A stretch of DNA of 64,000 bases from Streptomyces paradoxus (GCF_014202475.1 NZ_JACHGV010000008.1:186001-250000), one strand, 5' to 3'. Positions 17,415-26,689 are shown, numbered from the stretch's first letter. Made by a program: numbers and translations. Notes: generated by a model not told the origin, from the letters alone.

Positions 17415-18995
17415 CGCAACCGCGAGGCGGTCGCCCAGCTGTGCCTGCGGCTCGACGGCATTCCGCTCGCCATCGAACTCGCGGCGGTACGCCTGAGCGC
17501 GATGACGGCCGAGGAGATCCTGGAACGCCTCGACGACCGGTTCCGGCTGCTGTCCGTGCCGCGACCGCACAGGTCGGCCCGCTACCACCACACCCTGCGC
17601 GGCATCGTCGACTGGAGCTACGACCTGTGCACCGCAGGCGAACGGCTGCTCTGGAACCGGCTGTCCGTGTTCTCCGGCGGCTTCGACCTGGAGGCGGCCG
17701 AATCGGTCTGCGCGGGCGAGGGAGTGGAGCGGGAGGACGTGCTCGACCTGCTGGCCGGGCTCGTCGACAAGTCGATCGTCGCGGTCAACAGTTCCGGCGA
17801 CCGGGCCAGATACAGCCTGCTGGAGACCATTCGCCAGTACGGGCAGCAACGGCTCCGGGAGGAACGAGGCACGGCACGGCTGCGTGTGCGGCACAGCGAG
17901 TTCTACCGGCTGACCGCCGTACGGGCCGGCCAGACATGGTGCGGGCCGCGTGAAGTGGACTGGCTGATCCGGCTGCGCACCGAACTGCCCAACCTCCGCA
18001 CCGCCCTCGACCACTGCGCGAGCAGCAACGACCTCGCGGTGGCCGGCGTGGAGATCGCCGTCAACCTGGCCCGCACGCGATGCTGGTTCTTCAGCAGCAC
18101 GCTCGGGGAGGGCCGGCACTGGCTGGAACGGCTCCTCGCCACCGAACCAGGTGTACGGGACGCACCGGGCATCGCGGCCTCGGGCACGCCGACACTGATC
18201 GCCGGCGCGCTGGCGATGAAGGCGTGGATCGCGCTCTGCCAGGGGGACAACCCCGCGGCTGGGACGTTCCTGGCCGAATGCCGTGCCGTGGCCCGGGAAC
18301 TGCCGGACGGTTCGTCGGCCGCGCCGGTGACGTACATCGAGGGGGCGCACGCGATGCTCGTCCGAGGTGACCCGGCCAGCAGCTCGCTGCTGGCCGAGGC
18401 GCGGGACCGGTTCCGTGCCTCCGGGCAGGTCGGCGACGCCCACATGGCGACGATGCTGTGGGCGATGGCAGAGGCGTTCTTCGGTACCCGCGCCTCGGCC
18501 TCGGCGGCTCGCGACGTGTACGTGGCCGAGGCCGAGGCGAGCGGAGCCGAATGGGCCCGCACCTGGGCCCAGTGGTGCACGGGCCTCGTGGAGTTGCGGC
18601 ACGGCGAAGCGGAGAAGGCCTTGGCTCCCCTGCAGCAGGCCCTGGCGCGACAACAGGCGATCGGGGACAGCTGGGGGCCGGTGTGGGGCCTGGAGACCCT
18701 GGCCTGGGCGGTGGCGGCCACCGGTGACTGCACCCGGGCGGCGTGGCTCCTGGGCGCGGCTCAGCGCATGCGGCAGGACACGGGGGTGGCGCTGATCGGC
18801 CTGCGCCCGTTCCACGAGGCGCACCTCACCGCGGAGAGACGGGTGCGGGCATCCCTGGACGCCGAGCGGTACACGGCGGCCTGGTCCCGGGGCGCCTCGG
18901 CCGAGGAAGCGCCGCGACAGGCGCGCGGGGAGAGGACGTTCCGAGGGGAGCCGACACGCACCCGAACGGGTGGTTCCCCCACTCCGACGGCGTAG
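17415..18995 (+). pseudogene. LuxR/AfsR-type ATPase regulator lacking its N-terminus and HTH
   Basis: The open frame enters in the middle of an NB-ARC-type ATPase (RNREAVAQLCLRLDGIPLAI, then ELAAVRLSAMTAEEILERLD and HHTLRGIVDWSYDLCTAGER). It continues through the winged-helix (LFxRLSVFSGGFDLEAAE-like) and a TPR-rich region to TAAWSRGASAEEAPRQA. The Walker A and B part is missing upstream, and no LuxR helix-turn-helix follows the TPR region. The first usable start is ATG 17502. With both functional ends gone it is most likely a remnant; a diverged sensor-only protein is a weaker alternative. Confidence 0.7.
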
Positions 18996-19113
18996 GACGA
19001 CGCCTCACGCGGGGCGGCGGCAGCGGCCCGCGCCGGAAGCTCCATGAAGCCGCGCGCCCGAATCCGGACTGCCTCCCTCACCTCCGCACCACTCCTCGGC
19101 CCGGGAGCCCCTC

Positions 19114-21117
19114 ATGTCCCGTACGAACCCTCCCCGCGTGAGCGTGATCATCCCCGCGTACAACGCGATGCCGGAGCTGACGAAGTGCGTCACGTCCGTG
19201 ATGGAGCAGACGCTCGGACTGGACGAGATCGAGATCATCGCGGTCGACGACGGCTCCACCGACGGCACCGGAAGCGAACTGGAGCGCCTCGCGGGGACCT
19301 GCTCCAGCCTCCGCGTCGTCCACCGGCCCAACAGCGGAGGGGCCGGGATTCCCCGCAACACCGGCCTGGACATGGCCGGCGGTGACTACGTCTTCTTCCT
19401 CGACTCCGACGACTACCTCGGCCCGGACGCCCTGCGCCGCATGGTGACGATGGCGGACGAGAACCGCACCGACGTGGTCCTCGGCAAGATGGTGTCGGTC
19501 GGCGGACGGGCCGTGCCGACGGCCGTCTTCTCGTGCAACCAGCCCCGGACGGACATCTTCTCCTCCGCCGCCTATCGAACCCTCGGCTGCTGGAAGCTGT
19601 TCCGGCGCTCGCTGATCGAACGGCTGGGCCTGAGGTTTCCGCCCTACCGCAACTGCGAGGACAAGCCGTTCACCGCCGCCGCCTACCTCAACGCCGACGG
19701 CATCTCCGTGGTCGCCGACTACGACTGCTACTACTCCCGCAACCGCCAGAACGGCAACAACCTCACCCTCACCGCCGCCGACCTCGTCCACCGCATGGAC
19801 GGCACCCGACTGTGCTTCGAAACGGTCGCCCGCTACCTGGAACCCGGCCCGCGCCAGGACCGGATCATGCGCCGCCACGTGGAGTGGGAGCTGTGCGGGC
19901 CCCTGCGTGCGCTGCTGCCCCGGGAGAGCGAACAGCGGGCACGGGAGTACTTCTACCCGCAGTTCCGGGACTGGGCACGGACCTATGTGAGCGACGGCGT
20001 CTTCCAGCTGATCGCCCCGCCGGACCGGCTGATCGTCCACCTCCTGCGCGCGGACCGCTTCGAGGACCTCATGACGGTGGCTCGGAACGCCACGGCCGAC
20101 GCGGAGCGCGGCACCATCGTCGACAAGGGCCGCGTCTACTGGTCCCACCCCTTCTTCCGCAACCCCGCGAAGGCGGTCCCGGACGTCTGCTTCGACGTCA
20201 CGGACCGCCTCCCCGTCCACCACGAACTGACCGAAGCGGTTTGGACGGGCGACGGCGACGTGCTCCGGCTCCGGGGCCACGCCCGCATCGAGTCGCTGGG
20301 CCCCCTCCAGTCCAGCACCGCACTGATCCTGCGCCCGAGCGGCTTCCGCCACCCGGACATCCGGGTACCCGCGACCGTCGGCACAGCTCCGCAGCACGGC
20401 GACGGCGCGGCGGCCGGCTTCACCGTCGACGTCGACCTCGGCACCGTGGACGCGGGCGCCCCGCTCGGCAGCGGCCGGTGGGACTTCTACCTGGATGTAC
20501 GCGCCCAGGGAGTCAGCCGAACCGTCAGGCTCCGGCAGACCGGGACGGACACGGACGGCCGGAGGACCGCTCCACCCCGGCGGGAGATGTCAACCGGCTC
20601 CCGGCACGGCCACGAGCCCCCCACCGCACGCCCCTTCTTCTCCCCCCACGGCAACCTCCACCTGGACATCCGGCGAACCGAGCCCGGGCCGGCATGCCTC
20701 GTGACCGCAATCGCCTGGGACACCCTCGCACCCGCCACACTCGTCGTCAGTGGACGCCTGACCGGCGAAGCCGCACGCCACCCCGAACCCGTCGCCCTGC
20801 GCGCCGAAGAGGACGCGGGCCCGGTCCGTGAGGTGCCCCTGTTGTACACACCGCACGGCAGCCGCACCTTCACCGCCCGCATGCCGGTCAGGGACCTGCG
20901 GCCAGGACGCTGGACGCTGACCCTCCGCACGACGGACCCGGAAAGACCCGTTCCCGTCCCGACCCCGAAGGGACTGTCCGGCACCCGCTGGTATCGCGCC
21001 GCCCGGCTCGGTCGCCCCTACTACGCCAAACCGCTCGCCGGCAGCCCGAAACGACCCCTGGTGCTGCGCGTGGCGCCGGTCAGGCTGGCCGCTGCCCTCC
21101 GTCGACGACTCGGCTGA
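19114..21117 (+). CDS. GT2 glycosyltransferase with C-terminal accessory domains (TarP/TarS-like layout)
   Basis: The 667-residue protein starts MSRTNPPRVSVIIPAYNAMP. The GT-A catalytic domain (about 1-230) shows IIAVDDGSTDGTGSELERLA and YVFFLDSDDYLGPDALRRM (DxD), then KLFRRSLIERLGLRFPPYRN and CEDKPFTAAAYLNAD (ED acceptor-side motif). The helical region and beta-rich modules that follow (about 340-650) match the architecture of poly-ribitol teichoic acid glycosyltransferases. It probably adds a sugar to a cell-wall polyol phosphate or similar polymer at the membrane. Its last 38 bases overlap the convergent sirtuin gene. Confidence 0.8.
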   Translation: MSRTNPPRVSVIIPAYNAMPELTKCVTSVMEQTLGLDEIEIIAVDDGSTDGTGSELERLAGTCSSLRVVHRPNSGGAGIPRNTGLDMAGGDYVFFLDSDDYLGPDALRRMVTMADENRTDVVLGKMVSVGGRAVPTAVFSCNQPRTDIFSSAAYRTLGCWKLFRRSLIERLGLRFPPYRNCEDKPFTAAAYLNADGISVVADYDCYYSRNRQNGNNLTLTAADLVHRMDGTRLCFETVARYLEPGPRQDRIMRRHVEWELCGPLRALLPRESEQRAREYFYPQFRDWARTYVSDGVFQLIAPPDRLIVHLLRADRFEDLMTVARNATADAERGTIVDKGRVYWSHPFFRNPAKAVPDVCFDVTDRLPVHHELTEAVWTGDGDVLRLRGHARIESLGPLQSSTALILRPSGFRHPDIRVPATVGTAPQHGDGAAAGFTVDVDLGTVDAGAPLGSGRWDFYLDVRAQGVSRTVRLRQTGTDTDGRRTAPPRREMSTGSRHGHEPPTARPFFSPHGNLHLDIRRTEPGPACLVTAIAWDTLAPATLVVSGRLTGEAARHPEPVALRAEEDAGPVREVPLLYTPHGSRTFTARMPVRDLRPGRWTLTLRTTDPERPVPVPTPKGLSGTRWYRAARLGRPYYAKPLAGSPKRPLVLRVAPVRLAAALRRRLG

Positions 21118-21994
21118 CGGCAATGCCCAGCCGGTGGGCGACGCCGCCGAGGGCTGTGCCGAGCGGGAGGGACACCCTCGCGAGGGCGTACTGGTCGCCG
21201 CGGGTCTGATCCCGGTTGACGATCAGCACCGGCTTCCCGGCCTGGGCCGCCTGGCGGACGAAGCGGAGCCCGGACATCACCGTCAACGAGGAGCCCAGCA
21301 CCAGCAGCGAGGTCGCCCCACGGACCAGCTCGCGGCAGTGCTCGACGCGCTGCGGCGGAACCGATTCGCCGAAGAACACGACGTCCGGTTTGAGAGTGCC
21401 GCCGCAGCTCGTGCAGGGAACCACGCGGAAGCCCGCGACCTGGTCGTCCGTGAGGTCGGCGTCACCGTCCGGGTTGATCCCCGCGGCCACGGGCGCGAAC
21501 CCCGGGTTGGCCTCCTCCAGCCGCCGGGCGAGTTCGCGGCGTGGGCTGAAGGCGCCGCAGGAGAGGCACACGACCCGGGCCAGGGTTCCGTGGAGTTCCA
21601 CGGCGTCCTCGCTGCCGGCGGCCTGGTGCAGACCGTCCACGTTCTGGGTGATGACGCCCGAGAGCAGGCCGTGCCGGCCGAAGGCGGCGACGGCCAGGTG
21701 CCCGGCGTTGGGACGGGCCCGGCCGAAGGTGCGCCAGCCGAGGTGGCTGCGCGCCCAGTACCGGCGCCGGGCCTGGGCGCTCGCGGTGAAGTCCTGGTAG
21801 GTCATCGGAGTGTGCCGGCTGAGGCTCCCGCCCTCGCCCCGGTAGTCGGGGATGCCCGACTCCGTGGAGATGCCCGCTCCGCTGAGCACCAGCACCCCAC
21901 CGGTGCTCAGCGCCTCGGCGACCGGCCCCGGATCCGAGGTGGCCGGCGGCAGGTCCTCGGAGGGGGTCCAGCTCAGGGTGGGACGCATGCGCAT
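21080..21994 (-). CDS. Sir2-family NAD-dependent protein deacylase
   Basis: The 304-residue sirtuin shows the NAD-binding motif VLSGAGISTESGIPDYRG (about 36-53), ITQNVDGLHQAAG (115-127), catalytic His135 in VELHGTLARV, and two zinc Cys pairs (Cys143/146, CLSC; Cys194/197, CTSC). VVFFGESVPP and LVLGSSLTVMSG are the usual late motifs. It removes acetyl or other acyl groups from lysine, consuming NAD. The start MRMRPTLSW at 21994 is preferred to the upstream in-frame extension, which is poor in family sequence. Its 3' end overlaps the glycosyltransferase gene tail to tail. Confidence 0.92.
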   Translation of the reverse strand: MRMRPTLSWTPSEDLPPATSDPGPVAEALSTGGVLVLSGAGISTESGIPDYRGEGGSLSRHTPMTYQDFTASAQARRRYWARSHLGWRTFGRARPNAGHLAVAAFGRHGLLSGVITQNVDGLHQAAGSEDAVELHGTLARVVCLSCGAFSPRRELARRLEEANPGFAPVAAGINPDGDADLTDDQVAGFRVVPCTSCGGTLKPDVVFFGESVPPQRVEHCRELVRGATSLLVLGSSLTVMSGLRFVRQAAQAGKPVLIVNRDQTRGDQYALARVSLPLGTALGGVAHRLGIAVSRVVDGGQRPA

Positions 21995-22173
21995 GCCGCC
22001 AGGGTACGAAAGGACACCCCGCAGGGGGGACTGCACGGCCATCGCGGAGGGCCGTAGCGAAACCGCCGCTCCCGACCGCGCCTGAGCCGATATCAGGCCG
22101 AGACGTTTGCAGGGGCCGGATCGGCGTACCCGATGTCTTAACACAATCCTTATACGACGAAGCGGAGACGGAC

Positions 22174-22452
22174 ATGGGCATCATTGCTTGGATCATCATC
22201 GGGCTGCTCGCCGGCGTGATCGCCAAGGCCTTGATGCCGGGCAAGGACCCCGGCGGCATCATCATCACCATGCTCATCGGCATCGTCGGCGGTCTGCTCG
22301 GTGGCTGGCTGGGCAAGGTCATCTTCGGCGTGGACTCCATCGACGGCTTCTTCGACCTGTCCACGTGGATCGCCGCGGTCGTCGGCTCCCTCATCCTGCT
22401 CGCCCTCTACCGCGTCGTCACCGGCAACCGGCGCTCGCACCGCCACGCGTGA
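22174..22452 (+). CDS. GlsB/YeaQ/YmgE family stress-response membrane protein
   Basis: The 92-residue protein is mostly three hydrophobic helices rich in Gly: MGIIAWIIIGLLAGVIAKAL, PGGIIITMLIGIVGGLLGGW and TWIAAVVGSLILLALYRVVT. The signature LAGxIAKxLMPGxDPGG is complete. These transglycosylase-associated proteins are small envelope proteins of unclear biochemical role, often stress induced. It is monocistronic and followed 17 bases later by a perfect palindromic terminator. Confidence 0.9.
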   Translation: MGIIAWIIIGLLAGVIAKALMPGKDPGGIIITMLIGIVGGLLGGWLGKVIFGVDSIDGFFDLSTWIAAVVGSLILLALYRVVTGNRRSHRHA

Positions 22453-22469
22453 CCCGTCGGAGGCTGACA

Positions 22470-22537
22470 CTCCGGACGCACCGTGACGGCTCCGTCCCCT
22501 GCGCGCAGGGGACGGAGCCGTCACGGTGCGTCCGGAG
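22470..22537. terminator. Perfect 68-bp palindrome, bidirectional terminator
   Basis: Left arm 22470-22500 and right arm 22507-22537 are exact 31-base reverse complements around GCGCGC, itself palindromic, so all 68 bases are self-complementary. It lies between two convergent genes and would stop both transcripts: the GlsB gene from the left and the exopolysaccharide operon from the right. The arms have not drifted at all, which is unusual for an ordinary terminator. Confidence 0.85.
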
Positions 22538-22542
22538 CACAT

Positions 22543-23349
22543 TCAACAGGGGCGGCGCCACGCCCCGAGTTCCGGTTCCTTCAGCATCGACGAAAGCCCC
22601 AGCCGGCGGGACTCGGCACAGAAACGGCTCCGCGGCTCGGTGTACTCCACGTGGAACACCGCCTTGCCTGCCGCGATGAACGGGGAGAGCTTGCCGCACT
22701 CGTCGTACTGGGCGCACTCCTCGTTGACCGCGAAGTCGAAGTGGCCGACGAGCTGGGGGACCTGGGGCAGGTCGTTCTTCAGTCCCACCGACAGTCCGCG
22801 CTCGTGGGCGATGGCCGCGATCATACGGTTGTACCTGAGCTGGTCGCGTGCCGTGAGCGGGAAGCCGGTGTCGTTGCCGTATCCCTCCACCAGATCGGGT
22901 TCCACCGCGTCGAAGCCCTTGTCGCGGCACATGTCGAATCGGCGTTCCATGATCGGTCGCAGGACGGTCAGCTGCCGGATGTCCAGCCACCGTTCGCCCG
23001 CCCACCCGTTGGGCTGGCCGAGCACCGAGCTGGGGAAGGCGTCCTGGTCCGGCCGGAAATCCTCCCACGCACCCACGTTGACGTAACAGATGACCTTCTT
23101 CCCCGCGCGGTGCAGCCGGGCCACGTCCGCGGCGGAGTTCTCGAATCCGTCGATGTCGTAGACGGGCACATCGGCCGAGGCGTCGACCCTGCCGTCGAGT
23201 TGCCACTGCCAGGCCAGGCCCGGACGGGGCTTCCACACGGCACGGGAGGGCGATGTCGTCCCCCGGGCGTCGGCGGGTGGTTGCGCGCCGCCGGAACAGC
23301 CCACCAGCGCGGTCAGCAGGACCGCACAGGCAAGGGCCGTCCTCTTCAC
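22543..23349 (-). CDS. GH114-like endo-alpha-1,4-polygalactosaminidase lipoprotein
   Basis: The 268-residue lipoprotein starts at GTG 23349, overlapping the TGA of the gene before it. Its signal is MKRTALACAVLLTALVGCSG with lipidated Cys18. The GH114 barrel begins WQWQLDGRVD and VPVYDIDGFENSAADV (Asp65/Asp67), then VICYVNVGAWEDFRPD, and GFDAVEPDLVEGYGNDTGFP (Glu150, Asp152). These are the conserved acidic residues of the family that includes fungal Ega3. The predicted activity is cleavage of alpha-1,4-linked galactosamine chains outside the membrane. As last gene of the exopolysaccharide operon it could trim or release polymer. Confidence 0.85.
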   Translation of the reverse strand: MKRTALACAVLLTALVGCSGGAQPPADARGTTSPSRAVWKPRPGLAWQWQLDGRVDASADVPVYDIDGFENSAADVARLHRAGKKVICYVNVGAWEDFRPDQDAFPSSVLGQPNGWAGERWLDIRQLTVLRPIMERRFDMCRDKGFDAVEPDLVEGYGNDTGFPLTARDQLRYNRMIAAIAHERGLSVGLKNDLPQVPQLVGHFDFAVNEECAQYDECGKLSPFIAAGKAVFHVEYTEPRSRFCAESRRLGLSSMLKEPELGAWRRPC

Positions 23350-24008
23350 CGCTGCCCCCCGCTGAGGGCGGGCGTCAACCGGGCCCACGGGTTGGGGGGT
23401 TCGCCCGTCACCGGCCCGCTGACCGCCGCTCCGCGCTCGTGCGCGGTGCGCACGGCGAGGGGAACGAGCGCCTCGGGCACGCCGTAGACGAGGTGGCACA
23501 GCCGCTCGGGCGGGTGCCGTGCGGTCCATGCCGGCCTGCTGAAGGCGGAGACGTACGTCGACCAGTGGCCCTCGAAGGTGACGGTCAGGTCGGCGAGGCG
23601 GGCGTATCCCGGGGCCGGATGGACCCCGGGGTTCAGGACGACCGTCCCCGCACCCAGCCGGCGTACCGCCCGTACCAGGCGTCGGCAGGCCGGCAGCCCG
23701 TCCGCGGTCGCCGTCACCCGGTCAAGGAAGCAGCCGTCCGCCGCGTACCACTCCCGGTGCCGGCGCACGTCCTCGGCGATGTCCGCGGGGTCGCGCACCC
23801 CGTAGTCCGTGTCGGCGTAGCCCAGCAGACGCGCCCCGGCGGCCCGCAGCGCACCGGCCGCGGCGGTGAACGCCGGGTCGGGGACCTCGCCAGGACCGCT
23901 CGCCGGGTTGAGGACGACCCCGTAGGTGCGGGGCGCGGCGGTGATCAGCCGGTGCCAGGCGCCCGGGTCCTCGGCCGGATGGACGTACAGCGGAATCAGC
24001 AGGTTCAC
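23346..24008 (-). CDS. Spherulin-4 family protein (GH135-like, Sph3-type)
   Basis: The 220-residue protein starts at GTG 24008 inside the stop of the preceding epimerase gene. Family features in order are LLIPLYVHPAEDPGAWHRLI, YGVVLNPASGPG (about 29-40), LLGYADTDYGVRD (61-73), EWYAADGCFLDRVT (87-99), TVVLNPGVHPAPGYARLADL and TVTFEGHWSTY (Glu146). These match spherulin-4/Sph3 proteins, which cleave GalNAc-containing galactosaminogalactan. The usual FFDE is FLDR here, so an acidic residue expected after Asp96 is missing. There is no clear signal peptide, which is odd for an extracellular hydrolase and may indicate a cytoplasmic or membrane-face role. Confidence 0.78.
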   Translation of the reverse strand: MNLLIPLYVHPAEDPGAWHRLITAAPRTYGVVLNPASGPGEVPDPAFTAAAGALRAAGARLLGYADTDYGVRDPADIAEDVRRHREWYAADGCFLDRVTATADGLPACRRLVRAVRRLGAGTVVLNPGVHPAPGYARLADLTVTFEGHWSTYVSAFSRPAWTARHPPERLCHLVYGVPEALVPLAVRTAHERGAAVSGPVTGEPPNPWARLTPALSGGQR

Positions 24009-24898
24009 GGGGTGCGGCCGCCTTCCCACAGCGCGGCCAGCGCGTCGTCGAGGGTGTGGGCCGGACGCCAGCCCAGGGCCCGCTCGGCGGCGGCGATGTC
24101 GGAGCACTGCCACGACACCGGCGCGGAGCGGGCCGAGCCGGCCGTGGTCTCCTCGATCCGGCCCCGGAAGCCGGCCAGGCCGGCCAGGCCGCGCACCAGG
24201 TCACGCACCGGAACGGCCCGGCCTCCGCCGATGTTGAGGACGGGCGGCAGCGGGCCCGGGGCCGTGGCCGCGAGTGCCGCCGCCCGTGCTACGTCCCGCA
24301 CGTCGACGAAGTCGCGGTGGGCGGACAGGTCGCCGAGCCGCAGCACCGCCTCCGGGCCGGGGCCGGACGCGCGCAGCAGTGCGGCGATCCGGCCGGGCAG
24401 CCCGGAGGACGGCGCCCCGGGCCCCACCGGATTGCCCACCCGCAGCACCACCGCGTCCAGGCCGGAGGCGGTGACCGCGGCCGTGCCCGCGAGCTTGGTC
24501 GCGCCGTAGGGGCCGACGGGGTGGGTGGCCGCCGACTCGGTCACCGGGGTGCCCGGCGTGCCGGGGCCGTACTCGGCGGCCGAGCCCAGGTGCACCAGCC
24601 GGGCCGCCGGGGCCGCCTCGCGCAGTGCGGCGCACAGCACCGCGGGGCCGCGGGCGTTGACCTCGGCGAGCGTGACGGCGTCACCGCCGGTCGCCCCCGC
24701 GCAGTTGATCACTGTGTCGGGCGCGGCTGACGCGAGAACCTTCGTCAGCTGCTCCGGGCGGACGCGGGCGAGATCGACGTCGAGGTCGGCGGCCGCGGAC
24801 CGGCCGCCGCCGAGGACCAGCGCGCCCGGCAGGGCGCGCAGCCGCTCGACGACGTGGGCGCCGAGATAGCCGGTGAAGCCCAGGACGAGAATGCGCAT
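24005..24898 (-). CDS. NAD-dependent epimerase/dehydratase (extended SDR)
   Basis: The 297-residue protein starts MRILVLGFTGYLGAHVVERL, with a Rossmann GxxGxxG. Further motifs are VINCAGATGGDAVTLAEVNA, VHLGSAAEYGPGTPG and the catalytic YxxxK in HPVGPYGATKLAG, then RDFVDVRDVARAA. It converts a nucleotide sugar by epimerisation, dehydration or reduction; the exact step is not visible. Its stop overlaps the spherulin-4 gene start, and only seven bases separate it from the nucleotidyltransferase gene. Confidence 0.82.
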   Translation of the reverse strand: MRILVLGFTGYLGAHVVERLRALPGALVLGGGRSAAADLDVDLARVRPEQLTKVLASAAPDTVINCAGATGGDAVTLAEVNARGPAVLCAALREAAPAARLVHLGSAAEYGPGTPGTPVTESAATHPVGPYGATKLAGTAAVTASGLDAVVLRVGNPVGPGAPSSGLPGRIAALLRASGPGPEAVLRLGDLSAHRDFVDVRDVARAAALAATAPGPLPPVLNIGGGRAVPVRDLVRGLAGLAGFRGRIEETTAGSARSAPVSWQCSDIAAAERALGWRPAHTLDDALAALWEGGRTP

Positions 24899-24905
24899 GA
24901 CGTGC

Positions 24906-25619
24906 TCAGGCTCCCTTGAGCAGCAGCGACTTGCGGGTGGTGAACTCCGCGTTGGCCCGGTCGTAGTCGTCCGGGCGGCCGATGTCCAGCCAGTACCCGT
25001 CGAACTCGTAGGCGTGCGGCTGGTTCTGCGTTCTGAGCAGATCGAGCACCAACTCGTCGAAGCCCAGGGGCAGCCCGGGCGTGTAGCCCTCCAGCGTGGC
25101 GCGGGACAGGCCGTAGACACCCATGGAGACGCGGTAGTCCATGCTCGGCTTCTCGGTGAACGCCACGACCTTGCTGGAGTCGGTGGTCAGCACCCCGAAG
25201 TCGATGTGCACCTTGCGGGCGTACGTCGCGATGGTCAGCGGGGCTCCGGACGCGCGGTGCCGGCGCAGGACGTCGGCGTAGTCGAGGTCGGTGAGGACGT
25301 CGCCGTTCATGACCAGGAAGGTCTCGGGCAGCCGGTGGCGCAGATTCAGCAGCGGGCCCATGGTGCCCAGGGGGCTGTCCTCGGTGGCGTAGTCGACGCT
25401 CAGGCCCCATTGGGACCCGTCGCCGACGTAGGCACGGATGATCTCGCCGAGGTGGCCGATGGCGATGGTGCAGGTGGTGAAGCCGGCCGTGGACAGCTGG
25501 CGCAGCACGATCTCCAGGATGGCGTGCTGGTCGCCGATGGGCACGAGCGGCTTGGGCAGCGCGGTGGTGTACGGCCGCAGCCGGACGCCCTTGCCTCCCG
25601 CCAGGATCACTGCGTGCAT
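24906..25619 (-). CDS. Sugar-1-phosphate nucleotidyltransferase
   Basis: The 237-residue enzyme starts MHAVILAGGKGVRLRPYTTA, the nucleotide-binding GGxGxRLxPxT signature, followed by LPKPLVPIGDQHAILEIVL. FLVMNGDVLTDLDY holds the metal-binding Asp, with FTEKPSMDYRVSMGVYGLSR (EKP sugar-site motif) and FDGYWLDIGRPDDYDRAN after it. It activates a sugar 1-phosphate to an NDP-sugar for the epimerases around it. The length fits the short, unfused members. Confidence 0.88.
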   Translation of the reverse strand: MHAVILAGGKGVRLRPYTTALPKPLVPIGDQHAILEIVLRQLSTAGFTTCTIAIGHLGEIIRAYVGDGSQWGLSVDYATEDSPLGTMGPLLNLRHRLPETFLVMNGDVLTDLDYADVLRRHRASGAPLTIATYARKVHIDFGVLTTDSSKVVAFTEKPSMDYRVSMGVYGLSRATLEGYTPGLPLGFDELVLDLLRTQNQPHAYEFDGYWLDIGRPDDYDRANAEFTTRKSLLLKGA

Positions 25620-25687
25620 GGGGGCTCCTCCTTCGAAACGCTTCGTGGACGTGCGCAGACGTGACGGACGAGATCCGCTGTGCGGTG

Positions 25688-26689
25688 TCAGATGTTGTAG
25701 ATGCCGGTCTTGTAGCGGGCGAGGTTGGCCGGGTCGCGGAAGAACTCCACCGTGGACGCCAGGCCTTCCTCCAGGGTGTGCGCGGGCCGCCAGCCGGTGG
25801 CCGCGCCGAGCCGGCTCGCGTCCGCGACCAGGCGCATCACCTCGGAGCCGGCGGGGCGGATGCGGGCGGTGTCCTCGCGCAAGTCGAGGGCGGTGTCCAT
25901 CACTTTGCCGATCAGCGCGACCAGGTCGCCGACCGAGATCTCCCCGCCGGTACCGGCGTTGAAGGTACGGCCCACGACCGGCTCGGCGGGCGCGGTACCG
26001 ACGGCGAGGAAGGCCTGCGCGGTGTCCTTGACGAAGGTGAAGTCCCGGGTGGGACGCAGGTCGCCGAGGGTGATCGTGCGCTCCCCGGCCGCGACCTGCC
26101 CGATGACGGTGGGGATGACCGCACGCATCGACTGGCGCGGCCCGAAGGTGTTGAAGGGCCGCAGGGTGACGACCGGGGTGTCGAAACTGGCGTGGTAGCT
26201 GTCGGCCAGCCGGTCCCCGCCCGCCTTCGAAGCGGCGTACGGGGACTGGGTGTTGATGGGGTGGTCCTCGGTGATGGGCACGGTCCGCGCGGTGCCGTAC
26301 GTCTCGCTGGTGGAGGTGTGCACCAGCCGGGGAGTGCCGAGGGCGCGCACGGCTTCCAGCACGTTGAGGGTGCCGGTGACGTTGGTGTCCACGTAGCTGT
26401 GCGGGGCCTGGTAGGAGTACGGGATCGCGATCAGGGCGGCCAGGTGGTAGGCCGTGTCGGCGCCTTCGAGGAGGCCGCGGACGGAGCCGGGGTCCCGTAC
26501 GTCGCCGAGGACGATCTCCACCTGGTCCAGGACGTCCGGATGCAGGGTCTCCAGCCAGCCGTAGGAGGAGAAGGAGTTGTACTGGGCCATGGCCCTGACC
26601 CGGTGTCCGGAGGCGACCAGCGCCTCGGTGAGATGCGAGCCGATGAATCCCTCGGCTCCGGTGACGGCGGCGAGCGGTGCGGAGGTCAA
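25688..26689 (-). CDS. NAD-dependent epimerase/dehydratase (extended SDR, GDP-mannose 4,6-dehydratase/UDP-sugar epimerase type)
   Basis: The 333-residue protein is read from TTG 26689, chosen because GAAGGGA sits about 7 bases upstream and family sequence begins at once: PLAAVTGAEGFIGSHLTEAL. Motifs are YHLAALIAIPYSYQAPHSYV, VHTSTSETYGTARTVPITED (catalytic Thr/Ser), SPYAASKAGGDRLADSYHAS (YxxxK) and VVTLRPFNTFGPRQSMRAVI. It acts on an NDP-hexose or NDP-HexNAc. In the operon it could supply the 4-epimer (galacto form) of the precursor, as a UDP-GlcNAc C4-epimerase does for Pel and galactosaminogalactan, but the substrate is inferred. Confidence 0.85.
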   Translation of the reverse strand: MTSAPLAAVTGAEGFIGSHLTEALVASGHRVRAMAQYNSFSSYGWLETLHPDVLDQVEIVLGDVRDPGSVRGLLEGADTAYHLAALIAIPYSYQAPHSYVDTNVTGTLNVLEAVRALGTPRLVHTSTSETYGTARTVPITEDHPINTQSPYAASKAGGDRLADSYHASFDTPVVTLRPFNTFGPRQSMRAVIPTVIGQVAAGERTITLGDLRPTRDFTFVKDTAQAFLAVGTAPAEPVVGRTFNAGTGGEISVGDLVALIGKVMDTALDLREDTARIRPAGSEVMRLVADASRLGAATGWRPAHTLEEGLASTVEFFRDPANLARYKTGIYNI

